Below are positions 24,620 to 35,908 of a stretch of 54,000 nucleotides of DNA, piece by piece. The notes below the pieces were generated by a model that was given only the letters and a program-made list of their open reading frames with translations, ran no database searches and was not told the origin of the DNA. Origin of the DNA: Caulobacter sp. CCH9-E1 (GTDB lineage: Bacteria > Pseudomonadota > Alphaproteobacteria > Caulobacterales > Caulobacteraceae); contig NZ_LSJA01000125.1 in assembly GCF_001556515.1 (NCBI RefSeq), forward strand, positions 1-54,000. The letters are read 5' to 3'. Within the stretch, counting starts at the first letter, position 1; each line of letters starts with the position of its first letter. Position numbers and translations under genes: made by a program.

Positions 24620-24663
24620 GCTCGCGCATGAGTAAGGGATATAGATTCCAAGGAACCGCGCGC

Positions 24664-25272
24664 GTGGCTCAGAACGATCAGGAAGCTCCGGAAGGTGAAG
24701 AGGGCGCCGAAGGCGAAGCCCCCGCCAAGAAGAAGCCGCCTATTCTCATCATCGCGATCGCGGCCGGCGTTCTCGTCCTGGGCGGGGGCGGCGCCGCGGC
24801 CTTCTTCCTTATGAAGCCCAAGCCAGCCGCCGAAGCGGGCGAGCATGGCAAGGAAGAGAAGGAAAAGAAGAAGGAAAAGAAAGAGAAAGAGGGCGAGAAG
24901 AAGGAAGGCGAGGGCGCCGCGGGCGCCGCAGCCGGTCCGGCGCCGGTCATCAAGGAAGGCCCTGACGGCGTGGTGTTCTACACCCTGCCGGACATCGTCG
25001 TGAACATGCAGACGGCCGACGGCAAGTCGACCTTCCTGAAGCTGAAGCTGACTTTCGAGCTGCCGGACGAAGAGACGGCCGAGGCTTTGACGCCGAATCT
25101 GCCCAGGTTGCAGGACATGTTCCAGACGTTCCTGCGCGAACTGCGTCCTGAAGACCTGAACGGCAGCCAAGGCACCTACCAACTGCGCGTGGAGCTGCTG
25201 CGCCGGGTGAACCTGGTCGCCGCGCCGGCCAAGGTGAACGCGGTCCTCATCGAGGAGATGCTGATCAACTAA
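24664..25272 (+). CDS. fliL: Flagellar basal-body protein FliL
   Basis: 202-aa inner-membrane protein that sits around the stator and MS ring. Order: a charged cytoplasmic start, one TM (PPILIIAIAAGVLVLGGGGAAAFFLM, about residues 26-52), a long Lys/Glu-rich linker, then the periplasmic FliL domain (FYTLPDIVVNMQTADGKSTFLKLKLTFEL; LRPEDLNGSQGTYQLRVELLRRVN). The Lys/Glu linker (about residues 65-90) is unusually long and low in complexity. I chose the GTG at 24664 with AAGGA upstream because the ATG at 24628 lies inside the predicted promoter. First gene of fliL-fliM. Confidence 0.92.
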   Translation: MAQNDQEAPEGEEGAEGEAPAKKKPPILIIAIAAGVLVLGGGGAAAFFLMKPKPAAEAGEHGKEEKEKKKEKKEKEGEKKEGEGAAGAAAGPAPVIKEGPDGVVFYTLPDIVVNMQTADGKSTFLKLKLTFELPDEETAEALTPNLPRLQDMFQTFLRELRPEDLNGSQGTYQLRVELLRRVNLVAAPAKVNAVLIEEMLIN

Positions 25273-25300
25273 GCTCTCGGGCTGGTTGGGGCGAACGATC

Positions 25301-26407
25301 ATGGCGGACGAGAACGATCAGGCCCAGTGGGGCGCGGAAGGCGGCGGCGGAGACGGCGTCAACGAGTTCGGCGACTTCTCGGGCGGCATGGCCGGCTGGG
25401 ACGACGGCGGCGGCGAGGGCGGCTCCGAGCGGATACTGAACCAGGACGAGATCGACAGCCTGCTGGGCTTCGATCTATCCGGCGACGGCTCCGAGGACCG
25501 CACGGGCATCCGCGCGATCATCAACTCGGCGCTCGTCTCGTACGAACGCCTGCCGATGCTGGAAATCGTCTTCGACCGCCTGGTGCGGTTGATGACGACG
25601 TCCCTGCGGAACTTCACCTCCGACAACGTCGAGGTCAGCCTCGACAACATCAGTTCGATCCGTTTCGGCGACTATCTGAACTCGATCCCCCTGCCGGCCA
25701 TCCTGGCGGTGTTCCGCGCCGAGGAGCTGGACAACTACGGCCTGCTGACGGTCGACTCGAACCTGATCTACTCGATCGTCGACGTGCTGCTGGGCGGCCG
25801 TCGCGGCACGGCGGCGATGCGCATCGAGGGGCGGCCCTACACCACGATCGAACGCGTGCTGGTGCAGCGGATGATCGAGGTGGTGCTGCACGACCTGAAG
25901 AGCGCCTTCGAGCCGCTGCACCCGGTCGCCTTCTCGCTGGACCGCCTGGAGACCAATCCGCGCTTCGCCGCGATCGCCCGTCCCGCCAACGCCGCCATCC
26001 TGGTCAAGCTGCGGATCGACATGGAAGACCGCGGCGGCCGCATCGAGCTCTTGCTGCCCTACGCCACGCTGGAACCCATCCGGAAGATGCTGCTGCAGCA
26101 GTTCATGGGTGAAAAGTTCGGCCGCGACAACATCTGGGAAGGCCACTTGGCCACCGAACTCTGGACCACCCAGATGGAGGTCCGGGCCGTGCTCGACGAG
26201 CAGCAGCTGCCGCTGTCGCGCGTGCTGAACATGCAGGTCGGCGACACCCTGATGCTGAACGCCACGCCCGACAGCCTGGTCGAGCTGCGCGCCGGCGCCA
26301 TTCCGCTGACGCGCGGCCGCATGGGACGTCGTAACCACGCCATCGCCATCCGCGCCGAGGCCCCGCTGACTCCGGCCGCCAAGAAGGCCGTGCAGAAGCT
26401 GAAATGA
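25301..26407 (+). CDS. fliM: Flagellar motor switch protein FliM
   Basis: 368-aa switch component of the C ring that binds CheY-P and sets rotation direction. N-terminal LNQDEIDSLLGFDLSGDG (about residues 47-64) is the CheY-binding motif, here set back behind a Gly-rich acidic leader of about 45 residues. The CheC-like middle domain has LPMLEIVFDRLVRLMTTSLRNF and GRPYTTIERVLVQRMIEVVL. The C-terminal SpoA domain has LSRVLNMQVGDTLMLNATPDSLVELRAG. Its stop overlaps the next start by 4 bp (ATGA). Confidence 0.96.
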   Translation: MADENDQAQWGAEGGGGDGVNEFGDFSGGMAGWDDGGGEGGSERILNQDEIDSLLGFDLSGDGSEDRTGIRAIINSALVSYERLPMLEIVFDRLVRLMTTSLRNFTSDNVEVSLDNISSIRFGDYLNSIPLPAILAVFRAEELDNYGLLTVDSNLIYSIVDVLLGGRRGTAAMRIEGRPYTTIERVLVQRMIEVVLHDLKSAFEPLHPVAFSLDRLETNPRFAAIARPANAAILVKLRIDMEDRGGRIELLLPYATLEPIRKMLLQQFMGEKFGRDNIWEGHLATELWTTQMEVRAVLDEQQLPLSRVLNMQVGDTLMLNATPDSLVELRAGAIPLTRGRMGRRNHAIAIRAEAPLTPAAKKAVQKLK

Positions 26408-26958
26408 GTCTCGTCGCTTTCGCCATGAACGGGTTGCTGGCGGTGCTGCTGATCGTGGCGCTGGCTTTCGGCTGGCGCCTGGAGCGCCGGCTGAAGGCGC
26501 TGCGCGACAGCCACGAGGGCTTCGCCAAGGCCGTGAAGGACCTCGATCAGGCCGCCGCCCGCGCCGAGCAGGGCCTGGCCGACCTGCGCGCCGCCACCGA
26601 CGAGGCGGCCGAGACCCTGGCGATCCGCATCGAGCGCGCCCAGGCCCTGGCCGCCCAGCTGGACGAGCGGATCAGCAATCCGCCGCCGGTTCGCTCCGAG
26701 CGGGCCGCGCCGCCGGCCCCCGCCGTTCGCGGCCGCGTGGAGCCGCCGGCCCCGTCTTCCGAACGCCGCCTGAAGGCCGAGGACTTCGAGCGTCTGCTCG
26801 AGCGGGAGGATCGCCTTCCGCCCAGCGCTCGCCCGACGCTCAGCGCGCCGAGCGCGCTACCCGAAACCCCGCGTTCACGGGCGCGGGTCGATGATGACCT
26901 CTTCGACGGACCGGGCGACCCCCCGCGTCCCGGACCCCAATCCAGAGCCCGCCGATGA
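26404..26958 (+). CDS. DUF6468-type membrane protein in flagellar operon
   Basis: 184-aa protein with one N-terminal TM (LVAFAMNGLLAVLLIVALAFGW), then a coiled coil (residues 30-95: LERRLKALRDSHEGFAKAVKDLDQAAARAEQGLADLRAATDEAAETL) and a Pro/Arg-rich, poorly ordered tail. It resembles the DUF6468 proteins found beside fliM in alphaproteobacteria. Both ends overlap neighbours by ATGA, so it is translated as part of the fliL-fliM operon. The role is unknown; a bitopic coiled-coil anchor near the basal body is inference. Confidence 0.75.
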   Translation: MSLVAFAMNGLLAVLLIVALAFGWRLERRLKALRDSHEGFAKAVKDLDQAAARAEQGLADLRAATDEAAETLAIRIERAQALAAQLDERISNPPPVRSERAAPPAPAVRGRVEPPAPSSERRLKAEDFERLLEREDRLPPSARPTLSAPSALPETPRSRARVDDDLFDGPGDPPRPGPQSRARR

Positions 26959-27740
26959 AGAACGTTCCGCGCATCCTGCCCCTGGTCGGCGTCGCCGTCG
27001 GCGGCGTGCTGGCCATCAACGCCCTGGCCGGGGCCAAGTCGCTGCCGGACATGCTGAGCGGCGCCAAGGCCTTCGCTGAAGGCGTGGCCAAGCCCGAAGG
27101 CAAGGCTGGCGAAGGCGAGGGCGCGCCCTCGGCCGAAGGCGCGGGCCAGCCGGCCGCCGCCAAGGCTCCGCAGACCCTGCCGCGCGCCTGCGCCCCCTCG
27201 GCCGACGCCCTGGCCAAGGAAGCCGGTCTCTCGCCCGCCGAACTGCGCGTGCTGCAGAGCCTGGGCGCCCGCCGCGGCCAGCTGGACCAGCGCGAGCAGG
27301 ACATCGACGTGCAGCTGCAGCTGCTGGCCGCCGCCGAGGCCAAGCTGGACGCCAAGATGAAGGCCCTGACCGGCCTCAAGGGCGAGATCCAGGGTCTGCT
27401 GGGCCAGGTCGACTCCCAGAAGCAGGCCGAGGTCGATCGCCTGGTCACTGTCTATCAGGGCATGAAGCCCAAGGACGCCGCCGCCCGCATGACCCTGCTG
27501 TCGGACGAGGTCCGGCTGCCGATCGCCGCCAAGATGAAGGAACGCACCCTGGCGATGATCCTGGCCAACATGGCGCCGGCCGACGCCAAGGTCCTGACCG
27601 AACGCCTGGCCGCGCGTCTTGCCAATCCCGTGGTCGAGAAGGGCAAGGCCGCCGTCGCCGACAACGGCGCCCAGGCCGCCGCGCCGGGCCAGCAAGCCGC
27701 TGGCGCGCCGCTGGCCGGCGCGCCCAAAAAGGCCGGTTAA
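26955..27740 (+). CDS. MotE-like (MgtE N-domain) flagellar protein
   Basis: 261-aa exported or membrane-anchored protein. After an N-terminal hydrophobic segment (ILPLVGVAVGGVLAINALAG) and an Ala/Gly/Glu-rich linker comes a coiled coil (SLGARRGQLDQREQDIDVQLQLLAAAEAKLDAKMKALTGLKGEI, about residues 98-142). A MgtE intracellular-N-type helical domain follows (RLVTVYQGMKPKDAAARMTLLSDEVRLPIAAKMKERTLAMILANMAPADAKVLTERLA, about 165-225). This is the architecture of MotE, a periplasmic stabiliser of MotC in rhizobia; no motC is in the window. It is coupled to the DUF6468 gene by ATGA and followed 9 bp later by the TPR gene. Confidence 0.75.
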   Translation: MKNVPRILPLVGVAVGGVLAINALAGAKSLPDMLSGAKAFAEGVAKPEGKAGEGEGAPSAEGAGQPAAAKAPQTLPRACAPSADALAKEAGLSPAELRVLQSLGARRGQLDQREQDIDVQLQLLAAAEAKLDAKMKALTGLKGEIQGLLGQVDSQKQAEVDRLVTVYQGMKPKDAAARMTLLSDEVRLPIAAKMKERTLAMILANMAPADAKVLTERLAARLANPVVEKGKAAVADNGAQAAAPGQQAAGAPLAGAPKKAG

Positions 27741-27749
27741 GGGAGGCTC

Positions 27750-30626
27750 ATGACCCTTCGCCGTCTCCTGCGATCCAGCGTCGCCGCCGCGTGCATCGCG
27801 GGCGTGCTGGCGCCGTCCGGCTACGCCGCGCCGCCGCCCGTCGCGGCGCGGTCGGCGCTGGACGTGCGTGTCGCGCAGGCGGCGGACTTCTCCCGGGTCG
27901 AGTTCCACTGGAGCGGCGGCACCCGGATGGCCGCGCGCCGCGAGGGCGACAAGCTGATCCTGCGGTTCAGCCGCGACGCCAATCCCGACCTCTCCACGCT
28001 CAGGATCGCGCCGCCGCGCTGGGTGAAGGGCGCCGACGCCCGCCACGGGGGCGGTTCGCTGGAGCTGGTGCTGACCCTGGCCGCCGATGCGGACTTCAAG
28101 GCCGGATCGGCTGACGGCGTCAGCTTCGTCAACATCTTCGCCAAGGACGGGGCGCTCGCCGCCGCCCAGGCGACGCCGGCCGCCGCGCCGGCGCCGCCGG
28201 TGGGACGTCCGAACCCGATGCCGCGCGACGGCGTCGTGCGCGCCGGGATCGAGCGTGACGATGGCCAGGTCACCCTGTCGTTCACCTGGGCCGCGCCCGC
28301 CGGCGCCGCCGTCTTCCGGCGCGGGGAGGCGGTCTGGATCGTCTTCGACACCCCCGCGCGGATCGACATCTCCAAGCTGCCGGCCAACACGCCCCGCTAT
28401 GCGCGCATCCAGGCGCTGAGGGGCGCGGACTATTCGGCGCTGCGCATCGTGGCGCCGGTGGGCGAGCCCTATGTGGCGGTCGGCGCCGGTCCGACCTGGC
28501 GGGTCAGCTTCGGTCCCGGTCCGCAGCAAAGCCCCGACGTCATCCAGATCAACCGCGACGAGGCCGCGCCGTCGGCGGCGCTGTCGGCGGCGGTGGCGGG
28601 CGTCACCCGCGCCATCTGGGTCGACGACCCGGCCGTCGGCGACAAGATCATCGTCGCGCCGGCCCTGCCGCCCGCCAAGGGGCTGTCCTCCCGCCGAGAC
28701 TATGTCGAGTTCGCCCTGCTGCAGTCGGCGCAAGGCCTGGCGGCGGAAGCCTACGCCTCGGACCTGATGGTTCAAGCCAGCGCCGACGAGGTTCGTATCG
28801 GTCGACCCAAGGGCTTGGCGCTGTCGCCGGCCTCGGCCGCCGCGCCGCCGGAAGAGGCCGTCGCCGGCGCGCCCCAGCCGCTGTCGATGCCGGCCCTGAT
28901 CGATCTGGACGCCTGGCCGAAGCTCGGGTCCGGCGGCTTCCTGGCGCGCTACAACGCCCTGCAGAACGCCATCGGCGCCGCCGGTGACGACGAGAACGCC
29001 GACGTCGCCGCGCGCCTGGCCCTGGCGCGCTTTCTCGTGGGCTCTCAGATGTCGTTCGAGGCGATCGGCGTGCTGAACGCCGGCGCCCGCCAGCACCAGA
29101 CGATGATGGCCAATCCGGAGTTCCGGGGTCTTCGCGGCGTGGCCCGGGTCATGGCCGGCCGCTACGCGGAAGCCGACGCCGACTTCTCCTCGCCCGTCCT
29201 GGCCGACGAGCCGTCCAGCGCGCTGTGGCGGGGCTATATCGCGACCAAGAACGGCCAGTGGCTGGACGCGCGGACCAAGTTCTCGAACGGCGGCCGGGCG
29301 CTCGACCTCTTTCCGCCGATCTGGAAGGCGAGGTTCCTGAGCGCCCAGGCCGAGGCGGCGCTGGGCGTCGGCGATCTGACGGGCGCCCTGCAGTCCATCG
29401 TCAAGGCGCTGGAGCAGCCCAAGGTCCCCGTGAAGGATCAGCTGGCCATTCGCCTGGTCCAGGCGCGCATCTTCGAGGCCAAGGGCGAGAAGGTCCGCGC
29501 CAAGAAGATGTTCCAGGCCATCGCGAAGGCGCCTTACGACAATCTGGCCGCGCCGGCCCTGCTGCATGCGACCCGGCTGCAGTACGAGAAGCGCGAGATC
29601 AACGCGGCCAAGGCGGCCGACACCCTGAACCAGCTGCGCTACCGCTGGCGCGGCGACGGCGTCGAGATGGACGTCATCCGCGCCCTCGGGAAGCTCTATA
29701 TCGACCAGGGCCGCTATCGCGAGGCGCTGGAGGTGATGCGCTCGGCGGGCAGGCCCAGCTCCGACCGCCCCGAAGCCCTGGCCCTGCAGAACGAGATCTC
29801 CAGCACCTTCCGGGCGCTGTTCCTCGACGGTCTGGCCGACGGCATGCAGCCGATCCAGGCCGTGGGCCTGTTCTACGACTTCCAGGAGCTGACGCCGATC
29901 GGCGCCGACGGCGATCAGATGGTGCGCAACCTGGTGCGCCGCCTGGTGGACGTCGACCTGCTGGACGATGCCGCCAAGCTCCTGAAATACCAGGTCGACA
30001 ACCGCCTGAACGGCGTGCCCAAGGCCCAGGTCGCGACCGACCTGGCCTGGATCTATCTGATGAACAAGCGTCCCGAGGACGCGCTGAACGCCATCAACGC
30101 CACCCGCACGACCATCCTGCCGCCGGCCTTGAACGCCGAGCGCCGCCTGGCCACGGCGCGCGCGCTGATCGGCCTGGGGCGCTACGACGCCGCCCTGGAG
30201 CTGGTGGAGCGCGACAACACCAAGGACGGCCAGGAAATCCGCGCCGACATCGCCTGGAAGCAGCGCGCTTGGCCGAGCGCCGGGGCGCTGTACGAAAGGA
30301 TGCTCGGCGATCGCTGGAAGGGGCAGGGCGCGCTGTCCGCGGCCGAGGAAGCTCGTCTGCTGCGCGCGTCGGTGGCCTACAGCCTTGCCGATGACGATGC
30401 GTCCCTGGCCCGTCTGCGCCAGCGCTGGACGCGCTTCGTCGACAACGCCGGCAATCCCGACGGCCTGCGCGTCGCGCTGCAGGGCCTGGGCTCGGAGGCG
30501 GTCTCGCCGTCCGATTTCGGCAAGGTCAGCGCCGATAACGAGGCGTTCAGTGGTTGGGTCGCCCGGATGAAGGACAAGTTCCGCACCGGCCAGCCAGCGG
30601 GCGCGGCGGCCCGCGCGGGCGGTTGA
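27750..30626 (+). CDS. Large exported tetratricopeptide-repeat protein of the flagellar operon
   Basis: 958-aa protein. Signal peptide MTLRRLLRSSVAAACIAGVLAPSGYAA (cleavage near 27) is followed by a beta-rich AMIN-like N-terminal part (VRVAQAADFSRVEFHWSGGTRMAARREGDKLILRFSR) and a second such module near residues 160-250. From about 390 to the end it is helical TPR-like solenoid (for example ALWRGYIATKNGQWLDARTKFSNGGRALDLFPPIWKARFLSAQAEAALG and AMQPIQAVGLFYDFQELTP). It is probably periplasmic and a scaffold or motor accessory. No conserved name is known to me. Last gene of the fliL operon; the 290 bp after it hold only the zwf promoter. Confidence 0.75.
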   Translation: MTLRRLLRSSVAAACIAGVLAPSGYAAPPPVAARSALDVRVAQAADFSRVEFHWSGGTRMAARREGDKLILRFSRDANPDLSTLRIAPPRWVKGADARHGGGSLELVLTLAADADFKAGSADGVSFVNIFAKDGALAAAQATPAAAPAPPVGRPNPMPRDGVVRAGIERDDGQVTLSFTWAAPAGAAVFRRGEAVWIVFDTPARIDISKLPANTPRYARIQALRGADYSALRIVAPVGEPYVAVGAGPTWRVSFGPGPQQSPDVIQINRDEAAPSAALSAAVAGVTRAIWVDDPAVGDKIIVAPALPPAKGLSSRRDYVEFALLQSAQGLAAEAYASDLMVQASADEVRIGRPKGLALSPASAAAPPEEAVAGAPQPLSMPALIDLDAWPKLGSGGFLARYNALQNAIGAAGDDENADVAARLALARFLVGSQMSFEAIGVLNAGARQHQTMMANPEFRGLRGVARVMAGRYAEADADFSSPVLADEPSSALWRGYIATKNGQWLDARTKFSNGGRALDLFPPIWKARFLSAQAEAALGVGDLTGALQSIVKALEQPKVPVKDQLAIRLVQARIFEAKGEKVRAKKMFQAIAKAPYDNLAAPALLHATRLQYEKREINAAKAADTLNQLRYRWRGDGVEMDVIRALGKLYIDQGRYREALEVMRSAGRPSSDRPEALALQNEISSTFRALFLDGLADGMQPIQAVGLFYDFQELTPIGADGDQMVRNLVRRLVDVDLLDDAAKLLKYQVDNRLNGVPKAQVATDLAWIYLMNKRPEDALNAINATRTTILPPALNAERRLATARALIGLGRYDAALELVERDNTKDGQEIRADIAWKQRAWPSAGALYERMLGDRWKGQGALSAAEEARLLRASVAYSLADDDASLARLRQRWTRFVDNAGNPDGLRVALQGLGSEAVSPSDFGKVSADNEAFSGWVARMKDKFRTGQPAGAAARAGG

Positions 30627-30885
30627 CGCCGTCTTGCTGTCCGCGAGGCATAGCTGTTCACTGGCGTGACCGTATCGTGACCTTGCAAGGCACGGCGTTC
30701 CATTTTTCGCCCGAATGGGTGAATAAACCTCCGTCGAAACTCCATTGGTCTTATGGCGGCGACGCTGGGTTTGCCCTAGGTAAGGCCCGCTCGTTCGGCG
30801 TCTCGTTGAACGGTTCGGTTCGCGTTGGAGCGTTCCTCCAGCTCGGCTCTCACGCTCGCGCTTGCCATTCTGCCGCAGGCATGTC

Positions 30886-30901
30886 ATGACAACGTTGTCA
30901 T
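30886..30901. promoter_or_regulatory. LacI-type operator before zwf
   Basis: ATGACAACGTTGTCAT is a perfect 16-bp palindrome, 16 bp upstream of the zwf start. It matches the palindromes at 35910-35925 and 37024-37039 (consensus WTGACARCSYTGTCMW). Being between promoter and start codon, it would act as a block to transcription by the nearby LacI protein. Apart from this site I see nothing definite in 30627-30885. Confidence 0.75.
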
Positions 30902-30917
30902 AGGGTGGAAGACATTG

Positions 30918-32378
30918 GTGACCAAGAAGAACGACGGCGAGACTGGCCGCGAAGTCCTTGTGCTGCTGGGCGGCGCGGGCGATCTGGCCCTGCGAATGCT
31001 GCTGCCTTCGCTGTACTTCCTCGAAGTCGATCGGCTGCTGCCGCACGATATGCGGATCATCGGCGTTGCGCGTCACGACCATGACGCCGAAAGCTATAAG
31101 GCCCTGGTGCGCGAGCAGCTGGGCAAGCGCGCGACCGTGGAGGAGGCGGCCTGGAACCGCCTGGCGGCCCGCCTCGACTACGTGCCCGCCGACATCACCA
31201 GCGAGGACGACACCAGGAAATTGGCCGAGCGCATCGGCGCGCACGGCGACCTCGTCATCTTCTTCTCGCTCTCGCCCAGCATTTACGGCCCGGCCTGTCA
31301 GGCGCTGCAGGCGGCGGGGCTGACGGGCCCGAGGACCCGCCTGATTCTGGAAAAGCCGCTGGGTCACGACCTGGAGAGCTCCAAGCGCACCAACGCCGCC
31401 GTCGCGTCCGTGGTGGACGAAAGCCAGGTCTTCCGGATCGATCACTATCTGGGCAAGGAGACCGTTCAGAACCTGACCGCCCTGCGCTTCGCCAACGTGC
31501 TGTTCGAGCCCCTGTGGGACCGTAACGCCATCGATCACGTGCAGATCACGATCGCCGAGACCGAGAAGGTCGGCGACCGGTGGCCGTACTACGATGAGTA
31601 CGGCGCCCTGCGGGACATGGTGCAGAACCATATGCTGCAGCTCTTGTGTCTGGTCGCCATGGAGGCGCCTTCGGGCTTCGATCCGGACGCCGTGCGCGAC
31701 GAGAAGGTCAAGGTGCTGCGGTGCCTGCGCCCCTTCACCAAGGAGACCGTGGCGCACGACACGGTGCGCGGCCAGTATGTCGCCGGTGTTGTCGAAGGCG
31801 GCGCGCGCCCCGGCTACGTCGAGGAAGTCGGCAAGCCGACCAAGACCGAGACCTTCGTCGCCATGAAGGTCGCGATCGAGAATTGGCGCTGGGACGGCGT
31901 GCCGTTCTTCCTGCGCACCGGCAAGAACCTTCCCGACCGCCGCACCCAGATCGTCGTCCAGTTCAAGGCGGTGCCGCACAACATCTTCGGTCCCGCCACC
32001 GACGGCGAACTGTGCGCCAACCGCCTGGTCATCGACCTGCAGCCGGATGAGGACATCTCGCTGACGATCATGAACAAGCGGCCCGGACTGTCGGAAGAGG
32101 GCATGCGTCTGCAGTCGCTGCCGCTGTCGCTGTCGTTCAGCCAGACGGGCGGTCGCCGTCGCATCGCCTACGAGAAGCTGTTCCTGGACGTCTTCCGCGG
32201 CGATCGCACGCTGTTCGTCCGCCGCGATGAGGTCGAGCAAGCCTGGCGCTTCATCGACGGCGTCGCCGCCGCCTGGGCCGAGGCCGGTATCGAGCCCGCG
32301 CCCTATGCGGCCGGCACGTGGGGGCCGCAGTCGGCCAGCGCGCTGATCTCGCCCGGCGGGCGGTCCTGGAAGGCTTGA
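30918..32378 (+). CDS. zwf: Glucose-6-phosphate 1-dehydrogenase
   Basis: 486-aa enzyme oxidising glucose 6-phosphate to 6-phosphogluconolactone with NAD(P). The cofactor fingerprint is LLGGAGDLALRMLLPSLYFLEVDRLLP (about residues 13-40), and the active-site motif RIDHYLGKETVQN sits near residue 175. EKPLGHDLESSK lies between them. The GTG at 30918 is preferred; the TTG one codon earlier (30915) is equally in frame, and longer frames would run through the operator. First gene of zwf-pgl-edd-glk, with a 3-bp gap to pgl. Confidence 0.96.
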   Translation: MTKKNDGETGREVLVLLGGAGDLALRMLLPSLYFLEVDRLLPHDMRIIGVARHDHDAESYKALVREQLGKRATVEEAAWNRLAARLDYVPADITSEDDTRKLAERIGAHGDLVIFFSLSPSIYGPACQALQAAGLTGPRTRLILEKPLGHDLESSKRTNAAVASVVDESQVFRIDHYLGKETVQNLTALRFANVLFEPLWDRNAIDHVQITIAETEKVGDRWPYYDEYGALRDMVQNHMLQLLCLVAMEAPSGFDPDAVRDEKVKVLRCLRPFTKETVAHDTVRGQYVAGVVEGGARPGYVEEVGKPTKTETFVAMKVAIENWRWDGVPFFLRTGKNLPDRRTQIVVQFKAVPHNIFGPATDGELCANRLVIDLQPDEDISLTIMNKRPGLSEEGMRLQSLPLSLSFSQTGGRRRIAYEKLFLDVFRGDRTLFVRRDEVEQAWRFIDGVAAAWAEAGIEPAPYAAGTWGPQSASALISPGGRSWKA

Positions 32379-32381
32379 GGG

Positions 32382-33068
32382 ATGCCGAAACTGGAAGCCT
32401 TCGGCTCGCGCGAAGCCCTCTATGACGCCACCGCCTCGATTCTGGTTGACGCCCTGACCAATGCGGTCGCCGCCTCGGGACGGACCGGTTTCGCCGCGAC
32501 CGGCGGCACGACGCCGGCGCCGGTCTATGATCGCCTGGCGACGCTGACCGCGCCCTGGGACAAGATCACGGTCACCCTGACCGACGAGCGCTTCGTCCCG
32601 CCGAGCGACCCCAGCAGCAACGAAGGCCTGGTGCGCCGTCACCTGCTGAAGGGCGAGGCCGCCAAGGCCAGCTTCGCGCCGCTCTATTTCGAGGGCGTGA
32701 GCCACGCCGACAGCGCCCGCGCCGCCGAGGCTGGCGTCGAGGCCGGCTCGCCGTTCGGCGCGGTGCTGCTGGGCGTTGGTCCCGACGGCCACTTCGCCTC
32801 GCTGTTCCCAGGTAATCCGGTCCTGGCCCAAGGTCTGGATCCGCGCTCTGATCGCTTGGTCCTGGACGTCCCGCCCAGCGATCCCGCGCCCGACATTCCT
32901 CGTCTGAGCCTGACTCTGGCCGCCCTGTCGCGCACCGATTTGATCGTGCTGCTGGTGACCGGAGCGGCCAAGAAGGCGTTGTTGGAAGGCGACGTCGATC
33001 CGGCCCTGCCGGTCGCCGCCATCCTGAAGCAGGACCGCGCCAAGGTCCGCATCCTTTGGGCGGAGTAA
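32382..33068 (+). CDS. pgl: 6-phosphogluconolactonase (DevB type)
   Basis: 228-aa hydrolase that opens 6-phosphogluconolactone. Family motifs: [17 protein letters not shown] (about residues 45-62), [26 protein letters not shown] (about 63-90) with the conserved D-E-R, and [17 protein letters not shown] (about 127-144). Length is normal for the SOL/DevB type. It is packed between zwf (3 bp) and edd (4 bp), so the three are one translational unit. Confidence 0.95.
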   Translation: MPKLEAFGSREALYDATASILVDALTNAVAASGRTGFAATGGTTPAPVYDRLATLTAPWDKITVTLTDERFVPPSDPSSNEGLVRRHLLKGEAAKASFAPLYFEGVSHADSARAAEAGVEAGSPFGAVLLGVGPDGHFASLFPGNPVLAQGLDPRSDRLVLDVPPSDPAPDIPRLSLTLAALSRTDLIVLLVTGAAKKALLEGDVDPALPVAAILKQDRAKVRILWAE

Positions 33069-33072
33069 CGCC

Positions 33073-34881
<1,809 letters not shown>

Positions 34882-34895
34882 GGAAACACCAGGAC

Positions 34896-35891
34896 ATGGA
34901 CGGCAATCACAGCGGGGGTCTCGGCCTCGTCGGCGACATCGGCGGCACCAACGCCCGCTTCGCTCTGGTCGAGTTTGACGGTCCGGACCCGCGCCTGATC
35001 GAGCCCACCGCCTTCAAGGGCGAGGAATACGGCACGGCTGAGGCCGCCATCGAGACCTATCTGCACAAGGTGGGCGCCAAGCACGTTGACCAGGCGGTGG
35101 TGGCGGTCGCGGGGCCGATCGATCATGGCCAGGTCCACATGACCAACCTGGACTGGACGATCTCGGAGGACGGCCTGCGCCGCGCGGGCGGCTTCCGGAA
35201 CGCCAAGCTGATCAACGACTTCACCGCCCAGGCCTTGGCCGCGCCGCGCCTGGCCCCCAAGGACCTGCGTCAGGTCGGCGATCTGCCGACCCAGGGGGAG
35301 GGCGATCTGGCGATTCTCGGCCCGGGCACGGGCTTTGGCGTCGCGGGCCTTGTCCGCCGCCACGGCCATGAGATTCCGCTGGCCACCGAAGGCGGTCACG
35401 TGGCCTTCGCGCCGGTCGACGCCGTCGAGATCGAGGTTCTGCGCCTGCTGACCCAGCAACTGGACGGCGGCCGCGTCTCGGTCGAGCGCATCCTGTCGGG
35501 ACCCGGCATGGAGGACCTGCACATGGCCCTGGGCCAGGCCGAGGGCCGCAAGGTCGAAACCCTGACCGCCAAGCAGATCACCGAACGCGCGGTCGAAGGC
35601 TGCGCCGACAGCCTGGCCACTGTGAACCGTTTTTGCGCCGTGCTGGGCTCGACGGCCGGCGACATCGCCCTGACCCTGGGCGCGCGCGGCGGCGTCTTCA
35701 TCGCCGGCGGCATCGCGCCGCGCATCATCGACATCCTTGAGAAGAGCCCGTTCCGCGAGCGCTTCGAGGCCAAGGGCCGACTGTCGGGCTTCACCCAGGC
35801 GATCCCGACCCACGTGATCCTGCATCCGCACACGGCGCTGATCGGCGCGGCCGTGGCGCTGACGCCGGAGGGGCGGGCGGCGGTCTCTTAG
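34896..35891 (+). CDS. glk: Glucokinase
   Basis: 331-aa Glk of the proteobacterial type. The phosphate-binding loop is [20 protein letters not shown] (about residues 9-28). [20 protein letters not shown] comes next (about 68-88), [13 protein letters not shown] (about 107-120) follows, and [12 protein letters not shown] is the second ATP segment. ATP phosphorylates intracellular glucose, feeding zwf in the same operon. The ATG at 34896 has AGGA just upstream; the larger frame beginning in edd is a shadow. Last gene of the operon, 14 bp after edd; a LacI operator for the next gene begins 17 bp past its stop. Confidence 0.95.
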   Translation: MDGNHSGGLGLVGDIGGTNARFALVEFDGPDPRLIEPTAFKGEEYGTAEAAIETYLHKVGAKHVDQAVVAVAGPIDHGQVHMTNLDWTISEDGLRRAGGFRNAKLINDFTAQALAAPRLAPKDLRQVGDLPTQGEGDLAILGPGTGFGVAGLVRRHGHEIPLATEGGHVAFAPVDAVEIEVLRLLTQQLDGGRVSVERILSGPGMEDLHMALGQAEGRKVETLTAKQITERAVEGCADSLATVNRFCAVLGSTAGDIALTLGARGGVFIAGGIAPRIIDILEKSPFRERFEAKGRLSGFTQAIPTHVILHPHTALIGAAVALTPEGRAAVS

Positions 35892-35908
35892 GGGTTCTTG
35901 GGGCTCGC

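Noticed and set aside
24628..24663. ATG at 24628 as the fliL start
   Set aside because: It has no ribosome site and would lie upstream of or inside the predicted CtrA-dependent promoter; the GTG at 24664 has AAGGA upstream.
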